Part shown: in pieces, positions 10,601-20,519 of the stretch | Numbering within the stretch: the stretch's first letter is position 1 | Layout of the letters: each line of letters starts with the position of its first letter | DNA from: Raffaelea ambrosiae | Lineage: Eukaryota; Ascomycota; Sordariomycetes; Ophiostomatales; Ophiostomataceae | Direction of reading: 5' to 3' | Assembly (NCBI GenBank): GCA_002778195.1 | Contig: PCDI01000005.1 | Span: 2,170,124 to 2,234,123, forward strand | DNA: 64,000 nt | The notes under the pieces: generated by a model | The model's input: only the letters and a program-made list of their open reading frames with translations | Databases searched by the model: none | Told to the model about the DNA's origin: nothing | Position numbers and translations under genes: made by a program

Positions 10601-11403
10601 GCCCGAAGTGGTCGAGCCAGAGCGGAACTCTTCCTCGGGATCAAACAGGACGGTTGGCGGTGATGATAATGGCGAGGAGCTCGTAGGGTGCTGGGCGACG
10701 CGGCACTCAATGGACGCGTCCTCGCCACCGCGTTGTGGAGTGCTCGGGAGGCCCCCCTTCTTGTCTAAAGCTGGGTTTGGCAGCTGCACGACGATCGACT
10801 GCTCGTCTTCAGGCGCGTCTCGCGACGGGGCGCAGTAGATGGTTGGCTCCTCCTGGCTTTCCGCTGACTCGCCAGCAACATGGATCGTGCAGCCATCGTC
10901 GACTTCGATGCTGCCGTCTCGGGTGTCGTTGGTGCTGCCGTCCTCGTCGCCATCCTTGCCCCCACTGCGCTGTTCTTTGTCGCTGTCATGATCTAGCCGT
11001 GGTGACAATCTTCTTCGCTTCGACGGAGGTGCCGAGTCTGACTTGGTCTTGGCAGGCAATGCGGGCGATGGGGGCTGTGTTATAGTCCGCTCGTCGTCGT
11101 CTTCTTCTTCTTCTCCTTCTTCTTCGTGCTTGGGTTTCCTCGAATTGCCAGTCTCAGTGGCGTCAAATTGAGCCTGGATCAGAGAGTAGAGTCCATTTTT
11201 GGAACGGAAGTCCTGTACAGGAGAACGTCAGAAGTGTGCAGGGTGGGAGAGACGAGCTGGACAGCACGGTCACTCACAGGAATGCCAGAATTGGTGCTGA
11301 TGCCGGCGCCAGTCACGACAAGAACCTTCTTCGCCTTCCACAGGCTGTCGGCAATCTCCTGCAGCAGCTCGTCCGAGGTCGGCAGGACGTGCTGAGTAGG
11401 CAT
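7625..11403 (-). CDS. Hst3/Hst4-like NAD-dependent histone deacetylase (sirtuin), large
   Basis: Exons 11403-11278 and 11212-7625 encode about 1,237 residues, much longer than yeast Hst3/Hst4 (about 370-450). The split is set by the core motif, since joining the exons yields NSGIPDFRSKNGLYSLIQ. The core has GAGIS at 32-36, a Ser/Asp-rich insert of roughly 160 residues, KGRDLFDASIW, the NAD-binding YTQNIDEIE at 348-356, the catalytic FLHGS (His446), zinc cysteines 454/457/480/483, and GTSLKV at 539-544. The GPGRKGRFS-like segment after the YTQNID motif and the KGRDLFD segment fit the Hst3/4 branch, which removes H3K56 acetylation and protects genome stability. The C-terminal half is low complexity: Lys-rich, then 20 four-residue repeats (EANA/QANA) at about 738-820, then basic Pro/Ala-rich sequence. 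The chosen ATG (MPTQHVLP) matches the family start. Confidence 0.9.
8881..9126 (-). repeat. 12-bp coding minisatellite, about 20 copies, in the sirtuin tail
   Basis: On the plus strand the unit reads TTGGCTTCAGCA or TTGGCTTGAGCA. In the coding frame it gives Glu-Ala-Asn-Ala or Gln-Ala-Asn-Ala. The unit is a multiple of three, so copy changes keep the frame. The E/Q alternation forms a patterned array (mostly E units upstream, a Q-only run near the end). Confidence 0.9.
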
Positions 11404-14057
11404 GTTGTTGAGGGAGGGCGAGCTTTTCAAGCTCGGGAAGTACGCATATACGGAAGGCTGGGATATGCAGTTGGGGCGTGTAGTCGGGCGCAGTGGTGTC
11501 CACGGCGGCGTGGAACATCTGAGCCAGTGGGGTCTTGTTGTTTACCGCTGCATCTCGGTCTCGATCGCGCTTTTTGGGACAGTCGCCAGACCAATTGCAA
11601 ACACCGAGTTTCTCACGGAAAAAATGCTCTGTTGCTGCCTGAAACTGTCCCGGGGAGCAAACAAACACGAAAGGCGCCGTGTTGCGAGATTTGACGCGCT
11701 TGGTTGTCGGCAGAGAGATGCTGGCGCGGGGGAGTGCCGAAATTGGGATGTGCTCTTAGCAGCTACCCGGAAAACAAATGGTAGGCGGGCAAAGAAAACG
11801 CCAGCGGAATAGTGCAGTGTCTCAAAGGGCCTCCAGCAGGGCCCCGAGTTGTGTCGAGGGTGGTTGTCGAGGCTCGTCAGAACTGGTGACGCGGTGGTAT
11901 GTTTGTAGCGATTTTGGTGGGAAAGGACAACACAGCTACAGCCTTGCTCGGCGGGAACTGCGTGTCGCGCTACTGCGACCGCCGTGAACGAGCGCAGACA
12001 CGGCAATGCTCCAGACGGGGCTGGCGAGTTTCCCAGAGGTGCAAAACACGCGTCGGGAGGCCGGGCAGTGGCAGAGGAATTGTCGTGGTGTGCCCAAAAA
12101 GATGCGAGGCGGATGTCGTAAGACAATTATCGCTGGTCGGGCTTGGTTGGTCGGTCTGTGTAAATAGTAGTGAATTATTTAGTTAAGTCTGGGCTGCTGC
12201 GAATCAGCGGTCGCGTCGAGTTGCTCCCCAGTCCTGGGATGCGCAAGCCGACCGACGGGGCGTGTGGGTGCAGTCCAGTTTGGCCGTGGTTGTTTTGCGT
12301 TGTGTGGTGGAAGCCGAGTTTTTTTTTTATGTTTTCGCTCCCTTGGTTCTTGCGAGTGATTTTTGTGTCGTGTTTTCCTCCTGCTGGCCGCCCTGGCTGG
12401 GAAAAAAAAATATGGAGAGACTGCAAAAAGAGGAAACAGCGCGGAGGCTCGAGTTGCTCTCGTCGACCGCCGAACAAGCTGGGGGCAGGTTTGTGTACAG
12501 TTGCAGTCGCGCTTTCCTTTCAGGGAAGTCTAATGGTCCCACATAATCCGACCAATGGGACGCTGTTTTTCAGGCTGGGCTTCACAGGGCAGGCACGGGC
12601 TCCCCGCTCCATGCAGGGAAGTCTCGTCCGACGCAGAAAGTCGAGATGCCGCAGAATGCAGCCGGGGCATGCAGTGGCATCCAAGCATGACTGCAGACGA
12701 AGAAGAGGCCGGATTCTGCGAGACTGAAGCCCCCATTGCGCCCGCGGGGAAAATGGTTGTTGACCGGAGCTAACTTTCGTAACACCTGATTGGTCGAAGT
12801 GGGACGGCGAATGGCGGACCGTAAGTAAGCTTGAAGATTCGAAGAGTTGAGCAAGGCTTCTGGAATTCCGGTGGGCAAGTCTTGGTGCATGAAGTTCTTG
12901 GTTGGCCTTGCTTTGTTCTCAGTGTTAGAATGGAGGAGAGGCTGCATGCGGTTGTGCCTCTTGCCTTGGTGGGTCATTTTCGATGGGCTAGCCGTTTTAC
13001 GCATTTTGGTGCAAGTTACGACGACCGTATGTGAACTCATGAAAGCGTGAACCTGCGAATTGAAAAGATCATGGTATTCCAATCCGACTCTCAATTCGAT
13101 GTGAATGTGTCCTTTTTTGCTCTGCAATGGCTGGGTCGGGTGACAAAAGCATGTTACCTAAGATCGACCACCTGGCGGGAGCGAAACCGAAGAGAATCGC
13201 GTTCGGGAGAAATAGAGTTTCATTATCCACATCTCTCTCCGCGGACTCTGATTTCGACCGATTCGCCGCGGCCTGCAGATGAGTCGAGACGAGCATGTTT
13301 GATGTTCATCCAGAAAGACGCCCCTGTGCGCCCCCCCGCAGTTCCTGTGTTATGGGCACAGAATGGTCCCAAATGAGACACAGCCAGCGATAAAACGTGT
13401 CGTTGTGTAAAAGGAAGAAAAGGGAAAAAAGAAGACGATCGAACGGGAACTATTCTGAAACAAAGAGCCAAATGAGAGGTTCGCGGAGTCTTGGAAAGAA
13501 AATGGAAAAACGAAGAACAGAAGAAAAGAAGAAACGAAGAAATGCAGAATACGAGATTGAAAGCACAACTGGAACAGGGCAAAGCCTGCGCTCCAGCACC
13601 CCGAGACACGTACTTACGGTGTACAAAGTAGTATTTACATCCCAACCCTCGCGAGAAGGGCTGGAACGTTCGCATTCAACAAAAAGATCGGCGCAACCGA
13701 GTGGGTACGCTGGCCACCCAGACACTGCTCCCTCACGGCCACGCCAAGACTTTTCTGCATGAAGCACAACTGAGCGCAGACGTGCCCGCGATAACCTCAA
13801 ACGTCTCGTAAGAGAGTCTCATAAGAGAGACCAGCCGCCGGCCGGATACCACGGAAACTCGTTCACGATGGGCAGCTTTGTGCTCACTTTCTGCGCCTAT
13901 ATAAACTCTGCTTGGCACCGTCCCAGGAAGTCGAGACGCTCGCCTGTCTTTTGACCTTTTTGGTTAAACTGGTCTCTTGGTTCGACCGAATCGTATTGTT
14001 TCCTACCACATCCTCGCAGCGTGTCTTGAACAAATCCTACTTCGATCATCATCCACA
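11404..14057. other. Intergenic, 2.6 kb, no gene recognised
   Basis: Holds the promoter of the sirtuin and the promoter of the GH131 gene (TATA at 13,898). Several open frames up to about 190 codons exist on both strands, but none shows a recognisable motif, signal peptide or coherent splice structure. The stretch at 13,390-13,560 is A/G-rich. Confidence 0.55.
13898..13905 (+). promoter_or_regulatory. TATA box of the GH131 gene
   Basis: TATATAAA sits 153 bases upstream of the GH131 ATG, followed by a C/T-rich leader, a usual arrangement for strongly inducible fungal secreted-enzyme genes. Confidence 0.6.
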
Positions 14058-15035
14058 ATGGCCTCCATTCTTTACGCTTCACTTCTGCTGCTGCCTCTGG
14101 TGTCGGCCCAAAATTGCACGCTGCAGTTCGACGGGCGTGTCTCCGCTGCCTTTACGGCGGCGACCTTTGACCAGACCAACAATGTCTTCAGCCCGTCCAA
14201 CGTCTTTGGGCAGAGTATGTGCCACCCCACACCTTCTCGTCGCGCGTCTTTGTGTCTAACACGATCAAACAGCCCTCAAGCTCAGCCAAGTCGTCCAGCT
14301 TCCCGCCATAGCAGGATCTCTAGTACGTTGTACCGAACAACACAGGCCATGCACACAGCCTCTCTGACACAGCCCAACTAGTTTGACGTCAACACTGTCC
14401 CCGTCGAGGTCACTATCAACGACCAGTCCATCTTCGCCCCCAGCGCCGACAACGTCCAGACCGGCTTCCGCCGCGCCGAGCTCCTGCCCGCCAGCAACTC
14501 CGGCACCGACGCCTCCACCACCGGCGTCAAGACCCTCCACTTCAGCCTCATGAAGGACGCCCAGCGCCCGCTCAACCTCTCCCACGAGTACCAGCTCGTC
14601 TTTCTCGAGAGCAACGACTTCAGCACCAACCAGCTGGTCCTCAAGACAGGCACCCTCCTCGGCCAGGCCACCGCCAGCCCGGACACGCTGATGCTCTTTG
14701 GCAACGTCAACAACAACCCGCCCACCCTGCTGTTCAGCACCCCCTTCACCCCCGGCGTGTTCCACAACTTTGGCGTCACTCTCGACTTCAGCCAGCTCAC
14801 CACGCAGGTGCTCTTCTCCACCGGCACCACGCCGCTCAAGGCGGTGACGCAGGCTCTGGCCAACGACGTCAGCGGCCAGGGCCAGTTCCACTTTGGCGTC
14901 CTCAAGAAGCCTGTCAACCCGGGCGACGATATTGTCCACACCGGCACGCAGGAAGCCGACATCAACGAGGGCATCATCTATGGCGGCATCTTTGAGGAAG
15001 ACAGCGCCACTGGCTGTGTCAGTCTGTCTCCATGA
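14058..15035 (+). CDS. Secreted GH131 beta-glucanase
   Basis: Three exons, 14058-14214, 14273-14322 and 14382-15035, encode 286 residues. A signal peptide (MASILYASLLLLPLVSA) is followed by the family-131 start NCTLQFDGRV. Diagnostic phrases are SPSNVFGQ, the restored junction QTLKLSQVVQLP, QSIFAPSADNVQTGFRRAEL, VKTLHFSLMKD and LSHEYQLVFLESNDF. GH131 enzymes cleave beta-1,3-, beta-1,6- and some beta-1,4-glucans and are mostly known from plant-associated or saprotrophic fungi. Intron 1 is 58 bases (GTATGT...CAG) and intron 2 is 59 bases (GTACGT...TAG); both keep phase. The protein has no carbohydrate-binding module or GPI signal. With GH3 12 kb away it fits plant-wall or fungal-wall glucan turnover. 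Confidence 0.9.
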
Positions 15036-15235
15036 AAGTCGTGTCATAGAATTCTTTTTATCCTTGCGAGTTTAGATCACAATAGGCGCACGGTGTTCAT
15101 TGCTATCATTGAGACAAAAAAGATACAAAGTAATACCCTTTATTGAACCTTTGTTGGAAATCTATACTAGCAATTAATGATTAGCGGTAGGCTTTCTTCT
15201 CTTTGTTTTTGGTAGTCGGTCTAGGATCTCGTTTA

Positions 15236-17038
15236 TTAGTCCGCCATCAGCAGCGCAGACTTGAAGCGCTCAAAGTCAGATGGAATGCCTTGGCCAGTCG
15301 CGGCATCCCATCCTTCCAAAGCCGGCCAGCCAGGTACGCTCTCGTTCTTATTGAAAGGACACTTGAGACTCTGTCCCCGCACCACGTCTTGCAAAACCGC
15401 CTCGCCAAAGTTCGCCGAGTACAGAATCGGATTCAGCCAGCCAAGGGCTGTCTTGTTTGCCCGCATGCGCGCCTCGTTGATCTCGGTGATCATGGCGGCG
15501 ATCACTGGCGTGCTGCAACTGGTACCCGATGCCGTTGTCCAGACACCACCCCACAGGATGCGAAAGTCGGTGCCGACAATGGAGATGTCTGGGTATCCGC
15601 GGCCACGGGGATTGTACAGGCCCCTCTTTCCTCCTTTCAGCCTTTGAATGTACTCCACAACCTCCTCGTCCTGCCATTCAGGGCGCGGGAAGTAGTTGCT
15701 GAAGCCACCAGAACTGTAGTTCGCCGCCCGGGGTGGATTGGCGCCTTCTGTTGCACCGACGGCTGTCACCCACGGGCACGATGCAGGGAAAGTCGCAAGC
15801 AGGGAGCGCTTGTTCGACCCGTCGTTCCGGACGCAGAAGCTGCGCCCGATGCCCCGGCTGCCGCGCGAGGTCAGCTGCATGAAGAGATTGCACACCTTCT
15901 TGGCATAGCGCTGGGGAACAGACTGCTCGTCGTCGCTGTAGGAGATGGAAAGGACGTGCGGCACTTTGTCATCAGGAAGACCGATGAGGTGCTCCAAGAG
16001 CTCCAAGTACGGCTCGTTGTCGGCGCCTGCTCCTTTGATGGGCTTGCCGTCTGCACCCAGCTTGTCGCCACGACCACCGACGCTGATGTACGAGACCTCA
16101 GCCGGGTACCCAAGAGCCATCGCATATTCCATGTCGAGAGAGCCTTCGATACCAGCACGGTACGGAGGCTCCTGGTCATTTTTGCCGCCGTTGACCAACT
16201 CCACGGTGAAGTTGAACGATGGGGTCCGTCGGCGAACAATAGGGATTTCCTCTTGCAAAAAATGATCCACATCCTCGTAATTGACAAACTGATCGAGGAA
16301 GCCGGCAACGGCAAAGCGGACTGGCGATGTCAGAGGCCTCGAGGCCTTCAGGCTCCAGTTGTATATGGTCTTGATGATAAATGGCGTCACTTCGTTGCTG
16401 AAATGCGCGTCGCGTTCGGCATCAGCAACCTCGAGAATGTTTCGGTCTGCGTCGAGCTTCGCGCCCAGATCTTCAGCCGCCATTCTCTTTTGCAGTGGCG
16501 TCTGCTGATGCGGCGTCCGGCGTTCGTCAAGGGACGGGCGAAAGTTGGCCAAGGGGTGGACAAAGTCAACATGGCCTTCCAGGCTGGCAGGGATGGTGTA
16601 GGAGGGCGCTCGCAGAACTGGAGGGCTGTCACCGAACGTGAATCTGGCCACATCTGCGTTGAGCAGAGAGCGGATTTTGTGGACAGTGGTGTTGAACGTC
16701 ACCCATGGCGAGTTCTCCCCAATGTCGTCGATGCCATTCTCTTGCAGCCAAGCAGTGACATCTTCTGTTGCGTTCTCCGGGGGCAGAATGTAGGGGATGA
16801 GCTGAGTTTTCGACAGATGAGACCCTCTCTTCTGCAAAAGATGTTGCTCCAGGTAGGGCAGGTTTGGCTGCTTTAGGGCGATGGCGAGGGAGATGACCTG
16901 GTCGCCGCTGGCTGGACCAATGCGATGCCACCCGTGAGGAATAGAGTCAGTGTTGTTCTCAACGACGACCGTTGGCTGTGCAGCGACACTTTGAAGAACA
17001 CCCAGGCCGAACAGGGCCATGAGAGCTATGAAAAACAT
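15236..17038 (-). CDS. Sedolisin-family (S53) serine-carboxyl peptidase, possibly inactive
   Basis: An uninterrupted 600-residue frame starts at the ATG at 17,038 with a signal peptide ending near residue 20. The prodomain (about 21-185) ends in a basic segment, and the catalytic domain follows. The catalytic Glu298 and Asp302 are in GIEGSLDMEYA, the nucleophile Ser507 in SGTSCSTP, and the C-terminal calcium region around GWDAATGQG is present. The usual SGD(S/D)GVG block, which supplies the oxyanion-hole Asp, should lie at about 390-400. There the sequence instead runs directly from LTSRG to SRGIGRSF, about nine residues shorter than relatives as I recall them, with the frame intact. If real, activity would be lost or much reduced. 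Family members are secreted acid tripeptidyl- or endopeptidases. The close packing with GH131 may be coincidence. Confidence 0.88.
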   Translation of the reverse strand: MFFIALMALFGLGVLQSVAAQPTVVVENNTDSIPHGWHRIGPASGDQVISLAIALKQPNLPYLEQHLLQKRGSHLSKTQLIPYILPPENATEDVTAWLQENGIDDIGENSPWVTFNTTVHKIRSLLNADVARFTFGDSPPVLRAPSYTIPASLEGHVDFVHPLANFRPSLDERRTPHQQTPLQKRMAAEDLGAKLDADRNILEVADAERDAHFSNEVTPFIIKTIYNWSLKASRPLTSPVRFAVAGFLDQFVNYEDVDHFLQEEIPIVRRRTPSFNFTVELVNGGKNDQEPPYRAGIEGSLDMEYAMALGYPAEVSYISVGGRGDKLGADGKPIKGAGADNEPYLELLEHLIGLPDDKVPHVLSISYSDDEQSVPQRYAKKVCNLFMQLTSRGSRGIGRSFCVRNDGSNKRSLLATFPASCPWVTAVGATEGANPPRAANYSSGGFSNYFPRPEWQDEEVVEYIQRLKGGKRGLYNPRGRGYPDISIVGTDFRILWGGVWTTASGTSCSTPVIAAMITEINEARMRANKTALGWLNPILYSANFGEAVLQDVVRGQSLKCPFNKNESVPGWPALEGWDAATGQGIPSDFERFKSALLMAD

Positions 17039-17661
17039 GATTCTGTGTTAGGATAAGGGATGGTATGTCGAGGGATGCACGTCGCGATGAACCCAACGAT
17101 GCATGAGGATATTTGTTTTGCGATGCTTTTGGCGAGGCACCCGATTGCAAATATGGGAGGCAATGCTTCGGGGCGAGCTCTGCCCTTTCGTTGCTCCTGC
17201 CATAATAAGGTATTTAGCAACAGATATGGACGGCTTGCTCCTTCTATTTAGAACGAAGTCTGCTGCTGGGCGTTCCTTCTGGATTTGGGAGAACACCGTT
17301 TTGGCGATGATGCGTCTCATTTTGCTCTGTTCGTCTGTTTTTGGAAAGAACCTAATAAAACGGAGAAAGGAAGCTGCGAAACACCCACATTATGCTGTTT
17401 CTGGAAGGCAGATGGGTGCTCCGTTTAGCTTTCCATACTTCCCACATACAAATTCAGCCGGGCCCTCCTGCCTTGACCTTTTGTAATGCATTGCCTTTGT
17501 CTATGCAGATCATATCACAGCGTGCAGCTGCCGGAGCTGGACCAGCAACCAAGAGCAACTACCAAGAAAGCCAAGAATACCAAGAAAATGCTCTCGTACA
17601 ACCAGAAAAGCCTCGTTTGGCCATATTTGTCCTGTCATAAACGCAGAGTGAGGAGGGAGAA
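17039..17661. other. Intergenic: sedolisin promoter and regulator 3' UTR
   Basis: No gene is seen. The stretch 17,045-17,500 should carry the sedolisin promoter; the remainder is the 3' flank of the Zn2Cys6 gene. Confidence 0.55.
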
Positions 17662-19961
17662 TCACCCACTGCCCCAGTCCCAGGGCATGTGGAATATGTC
17701 TGTCATCCACAGATCATCTACTTGGAACGTGGAAATGGTAGAACCGTCAGCGGACGCTGCAAATCCACTACCAGATTGTATCGAGCTCTCAGTCGGACCG
17801 CCGGCAGCGGCCATTCCGGCAGCGCAGCCGTTGCGCATGGACTCCAGGAAGAGCCGCACACGGAAGAACAGTGCGTCCTCTTCACGCTCGTTGGTGCCGC
17901 TGTTACTGTCATTATTTCCCAACCGCAAAAATGCATCTTCCGCTGCTGCCAGACGTCCACAGACAGCCTCCAGGTCTAGACCGGCCGCCCGGCAGCTGAC
18001 AACGGCGGCCTGCCAGTTGACGTGCTCACGGGCAACCAGGTGGAGAAGTAGGGCAAAGCGATGGCGCACTTGGTCCCAGAGCGCAAAGGTAACGCCACCG
18101 TAGCGCCAGGGCGACATGGCAAAAAAAGCGTCAAGGCCGGCGGCGATGCTGGCGAGGGTATCCTGGAGACGCATGTGTCGTGCAAGGTCGGGGCTTTGTG
18201 GAGAGACGGGCGTGTTGAGGAGGATCGTCTCGTGGATGATAAGCTCGGCCTCGATTAGGGCGTTGGAGAGCGTTTCTGTGTGGTATCAGCACGGTAAGTA
18301 ATGCATAGTGTGTGGTCGATGAAGAAGGATGTCCTACCATGACTTGCCAGCTTCGGATCCAGGTCGGCCTTGATGGCCTGCAGACTGGAGCGGAGGGAGT
18401 CTGAATACAAGGTGGACGACGGGGCTTCCTGGGGCGACCAGGACAGGCGTGCCAACTTGTCGACGACCAGCTGGATCTTGACGAGAGCAGCAAGGACGCT
18501 GTCTCCACTGCACTCTGGTTGCTCGGAGAGAACCTTCATGTCGTCATCCATCACAGCTACAATCTGTGTCAATTAAAGCACTCCAAGTTGGGAATTCTGA
18601 GTATCAACTGACCTGTCCATGTGAGTGGTTTGGTCTTCTTTGCTGTGTGGGAAATTCTGCAGACACAATCAGCAACGAATTTGAAAACACAGCCTTCACA
18701 GCCTTGCTCGACTTACACTGATGTGTGATAGAAGCAGGCCAGAAGGGCCCTCCTCGTTTCCATTGTTCTCTGTTTCGAAGGTTGAAGCAAAGCTGTGCTA
18801 GAGGCTGGAGCAGCGGGAGATACTGTGTCGAGCGGCCTTGGCGGTGCTTGCACAGTGGCCATGTCTCTGCTGTAGGGAGCCACGGTGCTCTCGTCGGCCT
18901 TCTTTAGGAGGAAGAGATCGTACACCAACGAGACGGCCAGAGAACTCATCAGCGACATGTGTGACCGTTCTCGGCGGTGAAAGTGTGACCAGCCCAGGAA
19001 GACGAGAAGGCCGAGCAGCAGGTCCATGCTTGTCTGGTTCTCGACGACCATCTTCTGGGCGACGTGTCGACGGATGGCCGAGCCCATGCGCACCTGGTCA
19101 CGCACTGACCGGGTCGTGATGGCCATGATGGAGAACCAGAGGAACGGCATGTCCTGGCAGAGGCGCCGCGCCGTCATGCGCGGCGGGATGTACACAAATG
19201 GGAGGTAGTACAGCATCTGGTCACGGAAGACCGACAGGTTCTGTTCAGCCTCTTCGGGCGCTATCTCCACAGAAGAAGAAGGGAGCGTAGGGGTGTAATA
19301 GGGTATTCTGAGGACAGGGAACGGGTCAGCTTTGCGTTTCGTTTCGACGATACGACAACTTGCGGAAGAAGCTCACCCTGATGGAAAGTTGCATCCAGCC
19401 TGGAGGTTGGCACGGTATTCATGCTGCTCGGCGTCTTGCTGATCTGGGTATGTCTGACCACCGTCAATATCAAGAGTGAAGCTCATGACAGGAGATGTGT
19501 TACATACTGCTGCTATCGTCGCAATGCTTTCAGGCGACGGAGCAGCAGACGAAGCTGTGACCGGCGTGTTTACCAACGACGCTGGGGTCGGCTGGACAGC
19601 ATTTGATGCGCCATAGTGGTTCACGTGCTGTTCTCCTTGAGACTCGGCCGGTGCCTGCTTCTTCATGAGAGCCAACAAGTCGTCTAGTTTTTGCTGCAGC
19701 TGGGCCGACTTGTTGGCCGCCTTTGGGCCTCTTTTTCGTACCGACACCGACGGCACACATTCTCTCCTCAGCCGGAGGCATCTGGGGGCTGAGTTGGCCG
19801 GGTATCCAGGTGAGTTGGTGGCATCTCGGGTGGGACGAGGCTTACCTTTCGCACGGGCTTCCAATGCCTTGACGGAGAATGCACTTGCACCGGGCCTTGG
19901 CACAGCTGGTGCAAGCCTTGCCGTACGGGGCTGTTATGCGTTCCTGGGTGGGGGCCTCCAT
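17662..19961 (-). CDS. Zn2Cys6 fungal-specific transcription factor, possible frame problem
   Basis: Probable exons are 19961-19846, 19781-19377, 19307-18717, 18656-18613, 18563-18338 and 18275-17662. The DNA-binding domain has Cys17, 20, 27, 37, 40 and 47 (CTSC, CKC, CERC, REC), then a basic linker and a short coiled coil (LQQKLDDLLALMKK, residues about 63-80). The rest resembles the middle-homology/fungal_trans region (PPRMTARRLCQDMPF, RRALLACFY, PLTWT, WDQVRHRFALLLHL). At exon 4 to exon 5 the homology-preferred frame (KKTKPLTWT) ends in phase 1 but exon 5 (IVAVMDDDMKVL) needs phase 0. No consensus splice pair reconciles them, unless weaker sites at 18,720/18,646 are used. This is either a sequencing error, unusual splicing or a frameshift. 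It is transcribed divergently from the MFS transporter at 20,520. Confidence 0.78.
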
Positions 19962-20519
19962 CTGGCTCGAAGTCTGGCTCGAAGCTTTTGCTTACAAATA
20001 TTCCTGGCGAAGTTCAGGAGTGCCAGCATCGCTCAGAAATAATGTGGGCAGAGAGCGCAAGGAAGAATCCCAGACGAAAGTCGTGCGAGGAAGGAAATGG
20101 GGAGAACACACAGAGAGTAAGGAAATTAAAATGCCCTGGCAAACAGGTCGGTTTCTTGTGTGAGCAGGGATGCAGAGACGAGATTCAGGCCAGCTTGAAA
20201 TCCGAAATCCGACCTGCCCACCAACGTCATTGGCTGGCTTCCCCACAGTAACCATGCCACTTCTGGTGCAAGCGTGCATCTCCGTGTAAGTAGACAGGAA
20301 TTCGATTTTCGTACAGATTCACTGTGCTTTCTCTGCGTTGTCGAGCAAGGATTTCAAGCTCAAAGATTTCAAAACAAGATGTCATGTCCTTTGACTGATA
20401 AACAATTTCCCAAGCTCTTCCCCATTTATACCACTCTTCAAAAAAGACTGTTTCTTATTTATTTATGAAGCGGTTTTGGCTTGAACAAGAACACAATAGC
20501 CCACCACAACACTGCAACC
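19962..20519. promoter_or_regulatory. Shared divergent promoter of Zn2Cys6 regulator and MFS transporter
   Basis: A 558-base region separates the two start codons. A TTTATA element lies near 20,425 on the transporter side. Two CCGA half-sites (TCCGAAATCCGA at about 20,200) could suit a zinc-cluster factor, but spacing and orientation are not a textbook CGG-N-CCG site. Confidence 0.4.
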
